Below the pieces are notes generated by a model, which was given only the letters and a program-made list of their open reading frames with translations, was not told the DNA's origin and ran no database searches. The position numbers were made by a program, and so were the translations under genes. From Bradyrhizobium sp. B097 (lineage in GTDB: Bacteria; Pseudomonadota; Alphaproteobacteria; Rhizobiales; Xanthobacteraceae): a DNA stretch of 64,000 nucleotides. Shown here in pieces: positions 9,254 to 18,381 of the stretch. Positions within the stretch are counted from its first letter, which is position 1, and every line of letters begins with the position of its first letter. Location: positions 6,692,501 through 6,756,500 of the forward strand of contig NZ_CP152412.1 in assembly GCF_038957035.1 (NCBI RefSeq), given 5' to 3'.

Positions 9254-10465
9254 TCACTCAGCCGCATCACGCAGCGTGGTAGTCGCCCTGCTGTAGCCTC
9301 CGCGGGTTTGTGGAAGCTTCATGTCCAGCACCCGAGAGGCGACCAACGTCCGCAGCACTTGCGCCGTCCCGCCGGCAATCGTGAACATACGGGCATCCCT
9401 GACCGCGCGTTCCATCGGATAGTTCCGCGAATAACCGCGAGCTCCGAAGAGCTGCAGCGCCTGATTTGTGACGGCGTTGGCGGTGTCCGACGCGATAATC
9501 TTCGCCTGAGCCGCCAGCAGAGGATCGGGAAACGGGTCGGCGCTCAATGCGGCTTGATGGAGCGAAAGCCGCGCCGCGTTAACGGCGACAGCCATATCGG
9601 CAACCATCCATTGCAGGCCCTGAAATTCGGCGATGGGCCGTCCGAACTGTTCGCGCTCCTTCACGAAAGCCACGGCCTTCTCGAACGCTCCTTGCGCGAT
9701 CCCGAGCGCGACGGTACCGGCGCCGACGCGCTGGCTGTTGTATGCGTTGATCAGATCCGCGAAGCCGCGACGCAGGCCGTGTGGCGGCAGGACAAGCATG
9801 TCCTCCTTGATCTCGAGATCATTAAAGATGATCTCTGTCTCGGGAATTCCGCGCAGCCCCATGGCTGGTTCGCGCTTGCCAACAATCAATCCCGGAGTGC
9901 CAGCTACCGCGATGAACCCACCGATGCCCTGCTCGACCCCGGCCTGATCGAATACGCGGGCGAAGATCAAATGAAGCTTTGAAACGCCGCCTCCCGTGAT
10001 CCAGTGCTTTTTGCCATTGATAATGTAGCTGCCGCCGCGCTTGTCGGCGCGCGTCGTCATCTCGGTCGCGGCCGAGCCGGCGTTGGGTTCGGTGATACAG
10101 ATGGCGGGCTTGTCACCAGCGAGCACCAGCTCCGCAGACAAGCGCTTCTGCTTCTCGGTGCCGTACTGCATCACGGCCGAAATGGCGCCCATATTTGCTT
10201 CGACGGTAATCCGTCCCGTGGCACCGCACACACGAGCCATCTCTTCGATGATGAGAGCCGCCTCAAAAAAGCTGCCACCGCGGCCGCCGTACTCCCTGGG
10301 AATTGTATATCCCATGAAGCCGGCCTGCTTGAGCGCGGCCACGTTGTCAAAGGGGTAGGCCTCCGTCCTGTCGATTTCCGCCGCCTTTGGAGCGAACTCG
10401 GCCTCAGCCAGCTCGCGCGCAGCGGCCCGAAGCTTCAGGTGTTCGGCTGACAACTTCATCTGCAT
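9254..10465 (-). CDS. Acyl-CoA dehydrogenase-fold protein, 3-sulfinopropionyl-CoA desulfinase-like
   Basis: The 403-aa protein has the full acyl-CoA dehydrogenase fold: AICITEPNAGSAATEMTTRA for FAD and substrate, KKHWITGGG, and the helix with EREQFGRPIAEFQGLQWMVA. The usual catalytic Glu is absent at both known places: IAGGTAQV stands where YEGT normally is, and INAYNSQRVGAGTVALG places Gln245 at the alternative position. Arg85 lies in GATGRITVEA. As I recall the literature, the desulfinase Acd has Gln246 instead of the base and an essential Arg84, nearly the same numbering. That enzyme releases sulfite and propionyl-CoA. The start at 10465 follows an AAAGGGGACC ribosome site. It is divergent from the LysR gene. 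Confidence 0.75.
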   Translation of the reverse strand: MQMKLSAEHLKLRAAARELAEAEFAPKAAEIDRTEAYPFDNVAALKQAGFMGYTIPREYGGRGGSFFEAALIIEEMARVCGATGRITVEANMGAISAVMQYGTEKQKRLSAELVLAGDKPAICITEPNAGSAATEMTTRADKRGGSYIINGKKHWITGGGVSKLHLIFARVFDQAGVEQGIGGFIAVAGTPGLIVGKREPAMGLRGIPETEIIFNDLEIKEDMLVLPPHGLRRGFADLINAYNSQRVGAGTVALGIAQGAFEKAVAFVKEREQFGRPIAEFQGLQWMVADMAVAVNAARLSLHQAALSADPFPDPLLAAQAKIIASDTANAVTNQALQLFGARGYSRNYPMERAVRDARMFTIAGGTAQVLRTLVASRVLDMKLPQTRGGYSRATTTLRDAAE

Positions 10466-10578
10466 GGTTTGGTCCCCTTTCCGGCAACAGGACGACCGCG
10501 GCAATTCGCCCCAAAGCCCATCGAAAGGCAAACGAATATTTTATGAGCTCGACTTCAAATTCTGTTAAGTTAAAGTCC

Positions 10579-11490
10579 ATGAGTATCAGACAACTTCGAA
10601 CGCTTGTGGCTATCGCTGACGGAGGCAGCTTCAATGCCGCCGCGCAACGGCTCTACATGACCCAGTCTGCCGTCAGCATGCAGATGAAGGCTCTCGAGGG
10701 CGATATGAGGACGAAGCTTTTCGACCGTACGAGCAGGCCTCCGGTGCTCAACGCCAACGGCTGGCGCCTGGTCGACGAAGCGCGGCAGATTATCGAGCGG
10801 TACGATGCCCTCCGGCTTCTCGCTTCAGCGCCAGCCACCGGCCTCACCGGATCCTTGCGGTTGGGGGTGATTCCATCGGTTGCGACGCACTTGCTTCCGC
10901 AAACCCTGTCAAAGTTGCGCAGTGATCACTCAAGCCTTCGCATTCAGGTGCGGAGCGGACTGTCGCCCGAGCTCGCATTCAAGGTTGAGGAAAAGCATCT
11001 GGATCTTGCCATCGTCACGGAGCTCGAAAGGCTGGATCCGGCCGTCGTTTTTGAACAAATATCCGTAGAGGAACTGAAAGTCGTCATACATAAGGACCTG
11101 GCGCGCGGCTCGATCGCCGACTTGCTACGAGCCTATCCGTTCGTTCGCTTCAATCCCGCAATGGGAGTTGGCCGCGTGATCGACGCCACCTTGCGCGAGC
11201 GACGTATCCTTGTGAACGACTTCATGGAATTCGACAGCATCGAAACCATGGTCAGCATAGTGAAGTTGAAGCTTGGAGTCGCCATCATTCCAGTCGGCTT
11301 GTTCTCGTTCGCAATGGCCGACAATGTCAAGTCGATATCATTCGACCCGCCCGTCCATCGGAGGATAGGCGTCGTGGCGCGCCGGGGAATGATCGATTCT
11401 CCAACGGTTCGGGCCGTAGCAGATGCATTCAAGTCCTTTGTGAAAATCTCTCGCCCTCCGTCTCGTTTGCGCACTAAGAAGAAACGCTAG
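10579..11490 (+). CDS. LysR-family transcriptional regulator
   Basis: A LysR regulator of about 303 aa. The N-terminal helix-turn-helix is MSIRQLRTLVAIADGGSF followed by AQRLYMTQSAVSMQMKALE, then a linker and the effector-binding domain from LTGSLRLGVIPSVATHLLP. It is transcribed away from the desulfinase-like gene with about 113 bp between starts, the classic layout for a LysR regulator of the divergent gene, so it probably senses an intermediate of that pathway. An alternative ATG at 10543 would add 12 residues; neither start has a strong ribosome site. Confidence 0.88.
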   Translation: MSIRQLRTLVAIADGGSFNAAAQRLYMTQSAVSMQMKALEGDMRTKLFDRTSRPPVLNANGWRLVDEARQIIERYDALRLLASAPATGLTGSLRLGVIPSVATHLLPQTLSKLRSDHSSLRIQVRSGLSPELAFKVEEKHLDLAIVTELERLDPAVVFEQISVEELKVVIHKDLARGSIADLLRAYPFVRFNPAMGVGRVIDATLRERRILVNDFMEFDSIETMVSIVKLKLGVAIIPVGLFSFAMADNVKSISFDPPVHRRIGVVARRGMIDSPTVRAVADAFKSFVKISRPPSRLRTKKKR

Positions 11491-11552
11491 TTTCAGCCGA
11501 CAACGCCAGGCTGAGCGCCTTGGCAGGCGAACAATCGTTGAAAGCCCGTTCG

Positions 11553-11579
11553 TTCGACCTATTCGACCTATTCGACCTG
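11553..11579. repeat. Three 9-bp tandem repeats
   Basis: TTCGACCTA, TTCGACCTA and TTCGACCTG lie head to tail over the stop codon of the Bug-receptor remnant and would place several in-frame stop codons at its end. This looks like simple slippage. Confidence 0.85.
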
Positions 11580-11877
11580 GACGCCGGCTGCCTTGATGAT
11601 TGGTGTCCAGCGGTCAATCTCCCGTTTTACAAGATCTTTGAACACGCCAGGCCCTCGCTCACTGTGCCCAGCATCAGCGCCGAGGTCGGTCAAACGCTGC
11701 AATGCCGTCGGATCATCCAATGTCTTTGCCAATTCGCGCAGTCACGTCGGTCGGACCGCCTGCCGCGAACGGCACCACCAACGTAACAGCTCTGCTCGGA
11801 TACTCGTCTGCTGCCTGGCTGGACCGTCCACACAACACGGCGATTGCTGCGATCGCCGCAACTGCTATCTTGTTCAC
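11568..11877 (-). pseudogene. Bug/TctC-type substrate-binding protein reduced to its two ends
   Basis: From a GTG at 11877, preceded by a good AGGAAGAGGAG ribosome site, the frame reads a signal peptide (NKIAVAAIAAIAVLCG) and the start of a mature Bug receptor (EYPSRAVTLVVPFAAGGPTD, then VTARIGKDIG) and stops. In the next frame, directly after, the family C-terminus appears: DDPTALQRLTDLGADAG to VKREIDRWTPIIKAAG and a stop at 11568. A normal Bug protein is about 320 aa. Here about 200 central codons are missing and the join is out of frame, so it is a dead gene made by an internal deletion. Bug genes often sit beside desulfinase and class III CoA-transferase genes, matching the neighbours. 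Confidence 0.8.
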
Positions 11878-12410
11878 CGACGCTCCTCTTCCTTTTCCTT
11901 AGTTGCTCGTCATTCAGCGCAACGGGAATTGCGAACTCGAGCACAAGCCATACGAAAAGAGAGGCTGCCAAAGAGTTGTCCGCGCTTGGGCATCGTTCTT
12001 AGACAGTCGAACTCGATCCAGGTCATTTCGGACCCGAAGCTGATCGAAATGCAAACCAATATTTTAAACGAGGGACTTCAATATTCTTTATCGCGTCTGC
12101 CTCACAGATCTGCTCGGTCGGCAGGCGCGAGGCTCGGGGAGCACGAGCCTTGCTGCGCAGCAACGCTTCGCGAACCAGCAGATCTTGTCAAGGACCGTAC
12201 GCTAAACGCGTGTTGGCGGCTGTCTCCAACATCAGAAATCGCGCGCGACGTCCCACCTGCCGCGGGCTTCTTCTGCGTTGGGATTGAGGTATCCCGGGTT
12301 AAGGCGGACCGACGGTGAGGAGCGATATCGCTCTTTAGTACACCCGCGTCGCGGTCGACAGCAGCCGTAGGTGCGGGCTGAACTGTCGGTTTCTTATCGA
12401 GCGGCAAAGG
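11878..12410. other. Intergenic stretch without a recognisable gene
   Basis: I see no family-like translation in any frame here. It separates the Bug-receptor remnant from the converging end of the next LysR gene and may carry decayed DNA. Confidence 0.5.
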
Positions 12411-13298
12411 TCAGTTTTGCAGAGCCTGAAAGAGAAACTCTCGCAGCGCCTTGATCCTGGGCAGATGCGACTTGTAGCTCGGCCAGACCAGGAATATCGG
12501 GACTGGCGCTAGCGCCACCTCCGAAGACACGAGCGTCAATCGGCCCGACCTTAGATCATCCATGACCAAGAAGTCGGGGAGGATGGCCGCGCCGATCCCC
12601 GCCAAAGCCATGTCGTAAATCGCATATATATTGCTCAAGATCATTCGCGGCTTTATCTGAAGATGTTTTAAACGCCCATCATGCGTAATAGACCATACGG
12701 TCCGTGGCGTGTAGGTACGCTGGACAAGGCAAAGCTCCAATTGCAGATCCTCGGGCTGTCTGATGGAGTTCGATTTCAGAAATTTGGGTGTTGCGCATAG
12801 GAACGGCGTTATCCAACCGACGGGTTTGGCGTCGAGCCCCGACACTTGAGGTTCAGCCAATCTGACGGCAAAATCATATCCGTCTGCAAGCAGATCCGCA
12901 TAGCGATCGAAAAAGTCTACTTGCAAGTGAACTTGAGGGTAAGATTCTGCGAAACGGGCAAGAGCCGGCAATACTCGCGTGCGACCATATCCAAGGGGAG
13001 CGGTTATCCGAAGCGCCCCCTGGGCGTGACCGCGATCATCGTTGAGATCGGCGTCAGCCTCCGCAAGCCCAGCAACCAATGCTCGAACAGCTTCACAATA
13101 ACGGGCTCCCGCCTCCGTGAGAATCAATCGCCTCGTGGTGCGTTCCAGTAATTTGGTCCCTAGATGATTCTCGAGGTCCGCCACACGCCGACTAACCGTA
13201 GATTGCGTGACCCCCAACTCCCTGCCTGCCGACGCGAACCCGCCCAGATCCGCCACTTTAAGAAACGTGGCCACGTTCTGCAGATTGGGACCATTCAT
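12411..13298 (-). CDS. LysR-family transcriptional regulator
   Basis: A 295-aa LysR regulator. Helix-turn-helix: NLQNVATFLKVADLGGF and GRELGVTQSTVSRRVADLE near residues 5-45, then an effector domain from GALRITAPLGYGRTRVLP to the C-terminus. The start at 13298 is chosen because MNGPNLQNVATFLKV matches the family; the open frame reaches further upstream without family resemblance. It is divergent from the substrate-binding protein gene at 13659 and may regulate it. The inducer is unknown. Confidence 0.87.
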   Translation of the reverse strand: MNGPNLQNVATFLKVADLGGFASAGRELGVTQSTVSRRVADLENHLGTKLLERTTRRLILTEAGARYCEAVRALVAGLAEADADLNDDRGHAQGALRITAPLGYGRTRVLPALARFAESYPQVHLQVDFFDRYADLLADGYDFAVRLAEPQVSGLDAKPVGWITPFLCATPKFLKSNSIRQPEDLQLELCLVQRTYTPRTVWSITHDGRLKHLQIKPRMILSNIYAIYDMALAGIGAAILPDFLVMDDLRSGRLTLVSSEVALAPVPIFLVWPSYKSHLPRIKALREFLFQALQN

Positions 13299-13658
13299 CG
13301 AAAAAACCGATAACTGAAATCTTAGGCGTGCGGGGAGTGCTCGTTCCGTATCCAGCCTATAATACGTTGATTTCAGGAGCAAACCTCCGGCGTTCCGGAG
13401 GCTGCGGCTTGCTGTGCACAGCCAATGATCGTGACCGAGGAAGTCGCGTGCCGTCCATCGACCCAAACTTCCTGCCGCAAGCACCCTGGTCGACCGCTCA
13501 TGCTGTGCGACTGCCGTCCGCCAGCGGACAGCCTTGGAGATTTACGCGGCCCGCAGCGGCCTTGCTGGGCCTCTCTGGCGGCGACGCGATCGAGCTAGGC
13601 CAGCGGGAGGCGCGTGAAGAAAACGCAAAAAGCTAACCAAACGAGGGGGAACGAAGCA
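13299..13658. promoter_or_regulatory. Divergent intergenic region, LysR / substrate-binding protein
   Basis: These 360 bases separate the starts of two divergent genes and must hold both promoters. I found no clear T-N11-A pair or strong -35/-10 boxes. The only definite element is the purine-rich ACGAGGGGGA just before the start at 13659. Confidence 0.4.
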
Positions 13659-14846
13659 ATGATTAAGCTGACGCGGCGAGAAACTCTTGCCGGCCTATTG
13701 TTTGCTGCGGGTGCAAAAACGGCCTCCGCGGCCGAGGAGACGCCAGGAATTACGTCGCAGGACATAAAGATCGGAGAAACGGTACCGTTCTCGGGACCCG
13801 CATCTGCCTACGGCGTCGTCGGTCGAGCGCATGAAGCATTCTTCTCGATGATCAACGATCGCGGAGGAGTTAACGGTCGCCGGATCAAGCTTCTGTGTCT
13901 CGACGACGCATATAGTCCACCCAAGACGGTCGAGCAAACCAGGAAGCTTGTTGAACAAGATGAGGTCGCCTTCATCTTCGGGAGCCTGGGAACACCGACC
14001 AATCTGGCGACACGCAAGTATCTGAACTCAAAGGGCGTGCCGAGCATACTTCTCACCGCAGGTGCGACCACCCTGACCGATCCTGCGCAGTATCCGTGGA
14101 CGATGTGCTGGCAACCGAACTACTTTGATGAGGCGTTCACTTATGCCAAGCGGATGCTCGCGGAGAAGCCGGACGCCAAGATCGCATTGATGTATGCCAA
14201 CGACGATTCCGGACGAGACTACGCAACGGGCTTCAAAGCCGGGCTTGGCGACAAAATCGAGCTTCTCGTCGGCCAAGCCACATACGACACATCAGAGCCG
14301 ACCGTCACATCTCAACTGGCGAAATTGAAGTCTTCCGAGGCAACGGTGTTCTTTTTTCACGCAACACCGAAGTTTGGCGCCCAGATCATACGGGGCATTT
14401 ATGAGATCGGTTGGCGGCCAGTCACGTTCGTCGCTCAAACTGCTAGCAGCGTTGCAGGAGTCATTGAACCCGCGGGCTACGAGGCTGCTCAAGGCATAAT
14501 GAGCTCCGCGTATCTCAAGGACGCAAGCGATCCACAGTGGGCGGACGACCGAGAGATGAAGGACTGGCGCGCGTGGATGGCAACGTACCAGCCTCAAGGC
14601 GACTTGAACGACTATCTGAATGTCTATGGATACGCCCAGGGGTGGTGCCTGGTGAAAATACTTGAGCGGGCTGGACAGGACCTAACGCGCAAGAACATCA
14701 TGGCCAGCGCGACGAGCGTTGATTTCCAAGTTCCCATGTTGCTTCCCGGAGTGACCCTTGGGACTAGCAAGGAAGATTATCGGTTGATCAAGAAACTTCG
14801 CTTGATGAAGTTCGAAGGTAAGCGATGGGTGTTGCTACCCGATTAG
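13659..14846 (+). CDS. Periplasmic substrate-binding protein, branched-chain amino acid type (orphan)
   Basis: A 395-aa periplasmic receptor of the LivJ-like type I fold. The start MIKLTRRETLAGLLFAAGAK carries an RR followed by a hydrophobic stretch and an Ala-rich cleavage area, so export is likely, possibly by Tat. Mature-domain motifs are IKIGETVPFSGPASAYGVVG, DDAYSPPKTVEQTRKLVE and YATGFKAGLGDK. It is clearly a paralogue of the receptor at 37663-38874 (shared words such as DDAYSPPK and EQTRKLVE). No permease or ATPase gene adjoins it, so it may lend specificity to the LivFGHM-type transporter elsewhere in the window. A strong ribosome site precedes the start. Confidence 0.88.
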   Translation: MIKLTRRETLAGLLFAAGAKTASAAEETPGITSQDIKIGETVPFSGPASAYGVVGRAHEAFFSMINDRGGVNGRRIKLLCLDDAYSPPKTVEQTRKLVEQDEVAFIFGSLGTPTNLATRKYLNSKGVPSILLTAGATTLTDPAQYPWTMCWQPNYFDEAFTYAKRMLAEKPDAKIALMYANDDSGRDYATGFKAGLGDKIELLVGQATYDTSEPTVTSQLAKLKSSEATVFFFHATPKFGAQIIRGIYEIGWRPVTFVAQTASSVAGVIEPAGYEAAQGIMSSAYLKDASDPQWADDREMKDWRAWMATYQPQGDLNDYLNVYGYAQGWCLVKILERAGQDLTRKNIMASATSVDFQVPMLLPGVTLGTSKEDYRLIKKLRLMKFEGKRWVLLPD

Positions 14847-14888
14847 AGCTTTCGCTTCACCTTGCCCCTTGAGGTTTGCCCCACGCAA

Positions 14889-14920
14889 GTGCCGTCGGCG
14901 CCGGAGTTTGCCGACGGCAC
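14889..14920. terminator. Strong GC hairpin after the receptor gene
   Basis: GTGCCGTCGGC and GCCGACGGCAC form a perfect 11-bp stem with a 10-base loop, about 45 bp after the receptor stop codon and before a converging SDR remnant. No clear T-run follows, so termination efficiency is uncertain. Confidence 0.55.
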
Positions 14921-14941
14921 AGGCATCCCAATTGAGGTGAC

Positions 14942-15602
14942 CTAAAGCACCAATTCCCCGTCCACGATGATTGTCTGGCCAACGACAGAGGACGCCAGCG
15001 GGGATGCCAGATAAAGCGCTGCGCCAGCCATATCAGCGGGTGTCCCTAGACGCCTCAGCGGAATGCTTTGAAGGCTCGCTTCCAACCGCTTGGGATTTCC
15101 TGTTGTCACCTTTGTCATCTTTGTATTCACGAACCCCGGAGCGATGCCGTTGACGCGAACGCCATCCTCTGCCCATGCCTCGCCAAGGGATCTGGTCAGG
15201 CCTACGGCTCCTTTCTTGGATGCGTTATAGGCCGGGTTTCCCTTCGTCGAGTGAAATCCGGCCGTTGAACTTACAATGATTATCGCTCCGCCGCAGCGCT
15301 TGAGCATAGGGTGAAATCTTGTGCTGCCCCCATCAGGCTCATAAGATTCAGTTCCATCACCTTCCGAAAACCCGACATTTCGAATTCACCGTCTTGTACA
15401 GTACAGCTCCTTGGGCGATCACAAGAATGTCCAGCCGGTCGAACGCGGGTTGGAATCTCTCAATGGCGTCGCCGTCCGTCACGTCGAGCTTCACATACTC
15501 TGAAAGATCTGCCCCTCTTCCTGCGCGTATGCCTCAGCGGTTTTCCGTCGCACTTGGGCGCACTCTGTTCGAATTGGGCGTCGAGCTCGTACGACCACGG
15601 GA
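14942..15602 (-). pseudogene. Short-chain dehydrogenase remnant with several frameshifts
   Basis: The C-terminal half is clean: GGAIIIVSSTAGFHSTKGN, AYNASKKGAVGLTRSLGEAW (Tyr-x3-Lys catalytic pair), VRVNGIAPGFVNTKM and the end SSVVGQTIIVDGELVL. Upstream the family continues in other frames: VMELNLMSLMGAAQDF, then DRLDILVIAQGAVL and VKLDVTDGDAIERF. At least two or three frameshifts separate these parts and the glycine-rich NAD motif at the N-terminus is not found. An internal start near 15307 would give only 121 aa without the cofactor domain. It is the last recognisable unit downstream of operon 1 and may once have been part of it. Confidence 0.75.
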
Positions 15603-16032
15603 AGGCCGCGCGATCGCTGTCGAGCGATATGGTCGAACGATGCGGGTGCCCGCCGTCACCTTGGGCTGGTTCGACCCCCTGCCTGGTGATCAGTCAGGCG
15701 ATGTGGTGGTTCGCCCCATTATTGGCCTGACGATCAGCACAACTCTTTCGCTCATTGGTTCTGGGGCCGAACAACGCCCGGACCATTGCGGAACACCTGA
15801 GCGACACGCTACAGCGGGAAGCTTGAGACTGCACCGGGATCCGGACGCCGCGGCGGACCAGCTTTGGCCAAACGCCGGCTAATCATGGCCAAGAGTCACA
15901 GGGCCAGCAGACCCAGCAGATCCTCCCGCTCGTCTGCGGATCAAGCCCCCGAGGGTTGGCCTCCGCGCTCACAAACGTCCCGCGTGCCCACAGATGCCTC
16001 TCTGGAGCGGCGGTTGGAGCTCGCTCGATCTT
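15603..16032. other. Intergenic stretch without a recognisable gene
   Basis: About 430 bases between the SDR remnant and the last intact gene of operon 1. Open frames exist on the plus strand but none resembles a known family. I see no repeat or clear hairpin. Confidence 0.5.
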
Positions 16033-16791
16033 CTACCGGTACCCGTGATGCGGCCGGATTACCGCCGAAAGCCCGCCATCGACAACCAAATCGGCCCCAG
16101 TGACATAAGATGCATCATCAGAGGCCAGAAAGACACACGCCGCAGCGACCTCCTGAGGATCAGCATAACGACCGAGGGGAATTCTCTGTAGCCACTGGCT
16201 GTCAGCGCCTTGCTTCCGAAGCTCGGCGTTCAATCCAGTCGCGGTCAATCCAGGCGAGACTGAGTTTACTCGAACGCCACGCGGCGCGAACTCTCCAGCC
16301 ATCTGGCGTGTTAGCGCCACAACTCCTCCCTTTGCTGCGTCGTATGCTGGATTTGCGCCGCCTCGCGACGCCGCAACCGACGCGACGTTTACGATCGCAC
16401 CAGCGCCGCTTCTGCACAGGCTGACAAACGCGGCCTTGGTGGAATAGAATATGGACGAGAGATCGATGTCGATGATCCGGTGCCACTCTTCCACCGAAGT
16501 CTCTTCGAGATTCCCACGTGCGATCACACCCGCACTGTTTATGATCACGTCCAAGCGTCCCATTTTCTCGATCGCCTGGTCGATCGTCGACTTCAGCTTC
16601 TCTTGGTCTGAAACGTCAGCTTCGAACTGCAGCACCCGCGCTTCCTGCGCGGTCAATTCTGCTAACTCCGCCGTCATCCGTTGGTCGATCACAGCCACAC
16701 TTGCGCCGCCACCGACCAGGCGTTGAACGCACGCAAGTCCAATGCCAGAAGCGCCTCCCGTAACAAGCGCTGCTTTCCCGGTGAACGCCAT
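16033..16791 (-). CDS. Short-chain dehydrogenase/reductase
   Basis: A 252-aa classical SDR that would oxidise or reduce an alcohol/ketone with NAD(P). Cofactor motif TGGASGIG near residue 12, NSAGV near residue 85, catalytic Ser in VNVASVAAS, and Tyr/Lys in AYDAAKGG. C-terminus SYVTGADLVVDGGLS is typical. The start at 16791 follows a GAGAGAGG ribosome site. It is the distal intact gene of operon 1, 36 bp after the acyl-CoA ligase. In a ketone-carboxylation reading it would be the secondary-alcohol dehydrogenase that makes the ketone; a beta-hydroxyacyl dehydrogenase is the alternative. Confidence 0.87.
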   Translation of the reverse strand: MAFTGKAALVTGGASGIGLACVQRLVGGGASVAVIDQRMTAELAELTAQEARVLQFEADVSDQEKLKSTIDQAIEKMGRLDVIINSAGVIARGNLEETSVEEWHRIIDIDLSSIFYSTKAAFVSLCRSGAGAIVNVASVAASRGGANPAYDAAKGGVVALTRQMAGEFAPRGVRVNSVSPGLTATGLNAELRKQGADSQWLQRIPLGRYADPQEVAAACVFLASDDASYVTGADLVVDGGLSAVIRPHHGYR

Positions 16792-16827
16792 CCAGCCTCT
16801 CTCCACCAATCACCCACATTCCGTGCG

Positions 16828-18381
16828 CTACGAAACCATGCGCTTCTGTCCGTCCCAATAACCCTTGCGAACCTCGCTCCGCATGACCTTCCCGACCGCG
16901 CTGCGCGGCAACGATGTCACAAACTCTATCGACTTCGGGGCCTTCACGCTTCCGATCCGTTCCTTGCAAAGCGCGATGAGTTCGTCATCGGTCACAACCA
17001 TGCCAAGCTTGACCTCGACGACTGCCTTGATCGACTCACCCCAACGCTCGTCCGGAACACCAATTACAGCGCAATCCTGTACGCTTGCGTGGCTCATAAT
17101 GACCTGCTCCACCTCGAGCGGATACACATTGAAACCGCCGGTGATGATCATGTCCTTCTTGCGGTCGCAAATGTAGATAAAGCCATCTGCGTCCTGATAT
17201 GCGATATCTCCCGTGTGATGCCACTCGTAACGGAAGGATTCCTCGGTTGCTTCCGGGTTCTTGTAATAACCCTTCATCACCAGACCGCCCCGCACCACGA
17301 TCTCGCCCGTTTCACCAGGCGGGACTATATTTCCGTCGTCATCCATGAGTTCAACGCGGACAAACGGTGATTGCCGACCACAACTGAGGAGCCGTTCCTC
17401 ATTGATCGAACCGTCCGCCCGGAAATGATCCGAAGGACTCATGAACGTCACGGAGGATGGAACCTCCGTCTGACCGTATCCTTGGGTCATGACCGGCCCA
17501 AAGACTTCGATGGCCTCGCGCAATTTAGCCGAGGATGTCGGTGCTGCACCGTAGATGAAGTACTTCAGCGACGAGTAATCGTGCTCACGCACGTCTGGCT
17601 GAGATAACAGCATATAGATGGCAGTCGGAGGTAGATAGAGCATTGACGCCCGATGCCTTCCGATACCGCGCATGACCTCTCGGACATCGAACTTCCGCTG
17701 AATTACCGTCGTACCCGCGAAGGCGATTACGACGAGCGCCAGAATTCCGGCCGCATGCGATAGGGGCGCGGTCGCCAGGAAAATAGGAGCATCCTCGAAG
17801 CGGAGGTTTGCCCTATAATTCGCGATCGCGGTTTCAAAATTGCGATTGGTATTCATGACCCCCTTCGGCCGTCCCGTTGTCCCTCCCGTGCCACGTAACA
17901 TGCATACGGCGTCTGGATCCCACGGCAACACAATACGATCGACCGGCTGTGTCTCGAGCCAAGCGGCGAGATCGTACGCTGAAGCACTTTTACCATCGAT
18001 GCAGATGAATTCCTTGACTGCCGGATTTGTCTCTCGGACGAGTTGGACGATCCGCTCGAACTCCTTTTGGTAGAAGAGCACCTCGACATCGAAGAGCTGG
18101 ACCATCTCCAAGATGCGCTCGTCGCCGTCCGCAGTATGAAGCGGCGTCCACGCTCCGCGCGCTTTTAGAATGCCGAGAAGCACGACCATCGCCATGGGGT
18201 CGTTACGACTTAGCACCGCACATTTCGTCTCGCGCTCGACGCCCAATGACCTCAAGCCGTGAGCGGCGCGCGTTGCGAGCTCATTCAGCTCACGATAGGT
18301 CCACCTTCTTTCCTCAAAGATGAGAGCCGTTCGCTCGGGATAGGAATCAACACCCCGGTCGAAGAAGTCGATCAGATTCAT
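16828..18381 (-). CDS. AMP-forming acyl-CoA synthetase (ligase)
   Basis: A 517-aa member of the ANL superfamily that activates a carboxylic acid to its CoA thioester with ATP. Motifs in order: LRGTGGTTGRPKGVMNT (P-loop), GYGQTEVPSS, HHTGDIAYQDADGF, YICDRKKDMIITGGFNVYP hinge, and the C-terminal catalytic Lys in PRSAVGKVMRSEV. No signal or membrane segment. The start at 18381 overlaps the biotin carboxylase stop in an ATGA, so the two are translationally coupled. This coupling to carboxylase genes suggests the ligase acts on the carboxylated product, as benzoylacetate-CoA ligase does after acetophenone carboxylase. Substrate unknown. Confidence 0.9.
   Translation of the reverse strand: MNLIDFFDRGVDSYPERTALIFEERRWTYRELNELATRAAHGLRSLGVERETKCAVLSRNDPMAMVVLLGILKARGAWTPLHTADGDERILEMVQLFDVEVLFYQKEFERIVQLVRETNPAVKEFICIDGKSASAYDLAAWLETQPVDRIVLPWDPDAVCMLRGTGGTTGRPKGVMNTNRNFETAIANYRANLRFEDAPIFLATAPLSHAAGILALVVIAFAGTTVIQRKFDVREVMRGIGRHRASMLYLPPTAIYMLLSQPDVREHDYSSLKYFIYGAAPTSSAKLREAIEVFGPVMTQGYGQTEVPSSVTFMSPSDHFRADGSINEERLLSCGRQSPFVRVELMDDDGNIVPPGETGEIVVRGGLVMKGYYKNPEATEESFRYEWHHTGDIAYQDADGFIYICDRKKDMIITGGFNVYPLEVEQVIMSHASVQDCAVIGVPDERWGESIKAVVEVKLGMVVTDDELIALCKERIGSVKAPKSIEFVTSLPRSAVGKVMRSEVRKGYWDGQKRMVS

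Noticed and set aside
11500..12410. A possible tRNA or small RNA gene in the gap between the two LysR genes
   Set aside because: No cloverleaf-like arms, T-loop consensus or clear promoter-terminator pair could be found.
15319..15882. Plus-strand frame of 187 codons across the SDR remnant
   Set aside because: The minus strand clearly encodes SDR pieces here; the plus frame has no recognisable motif.
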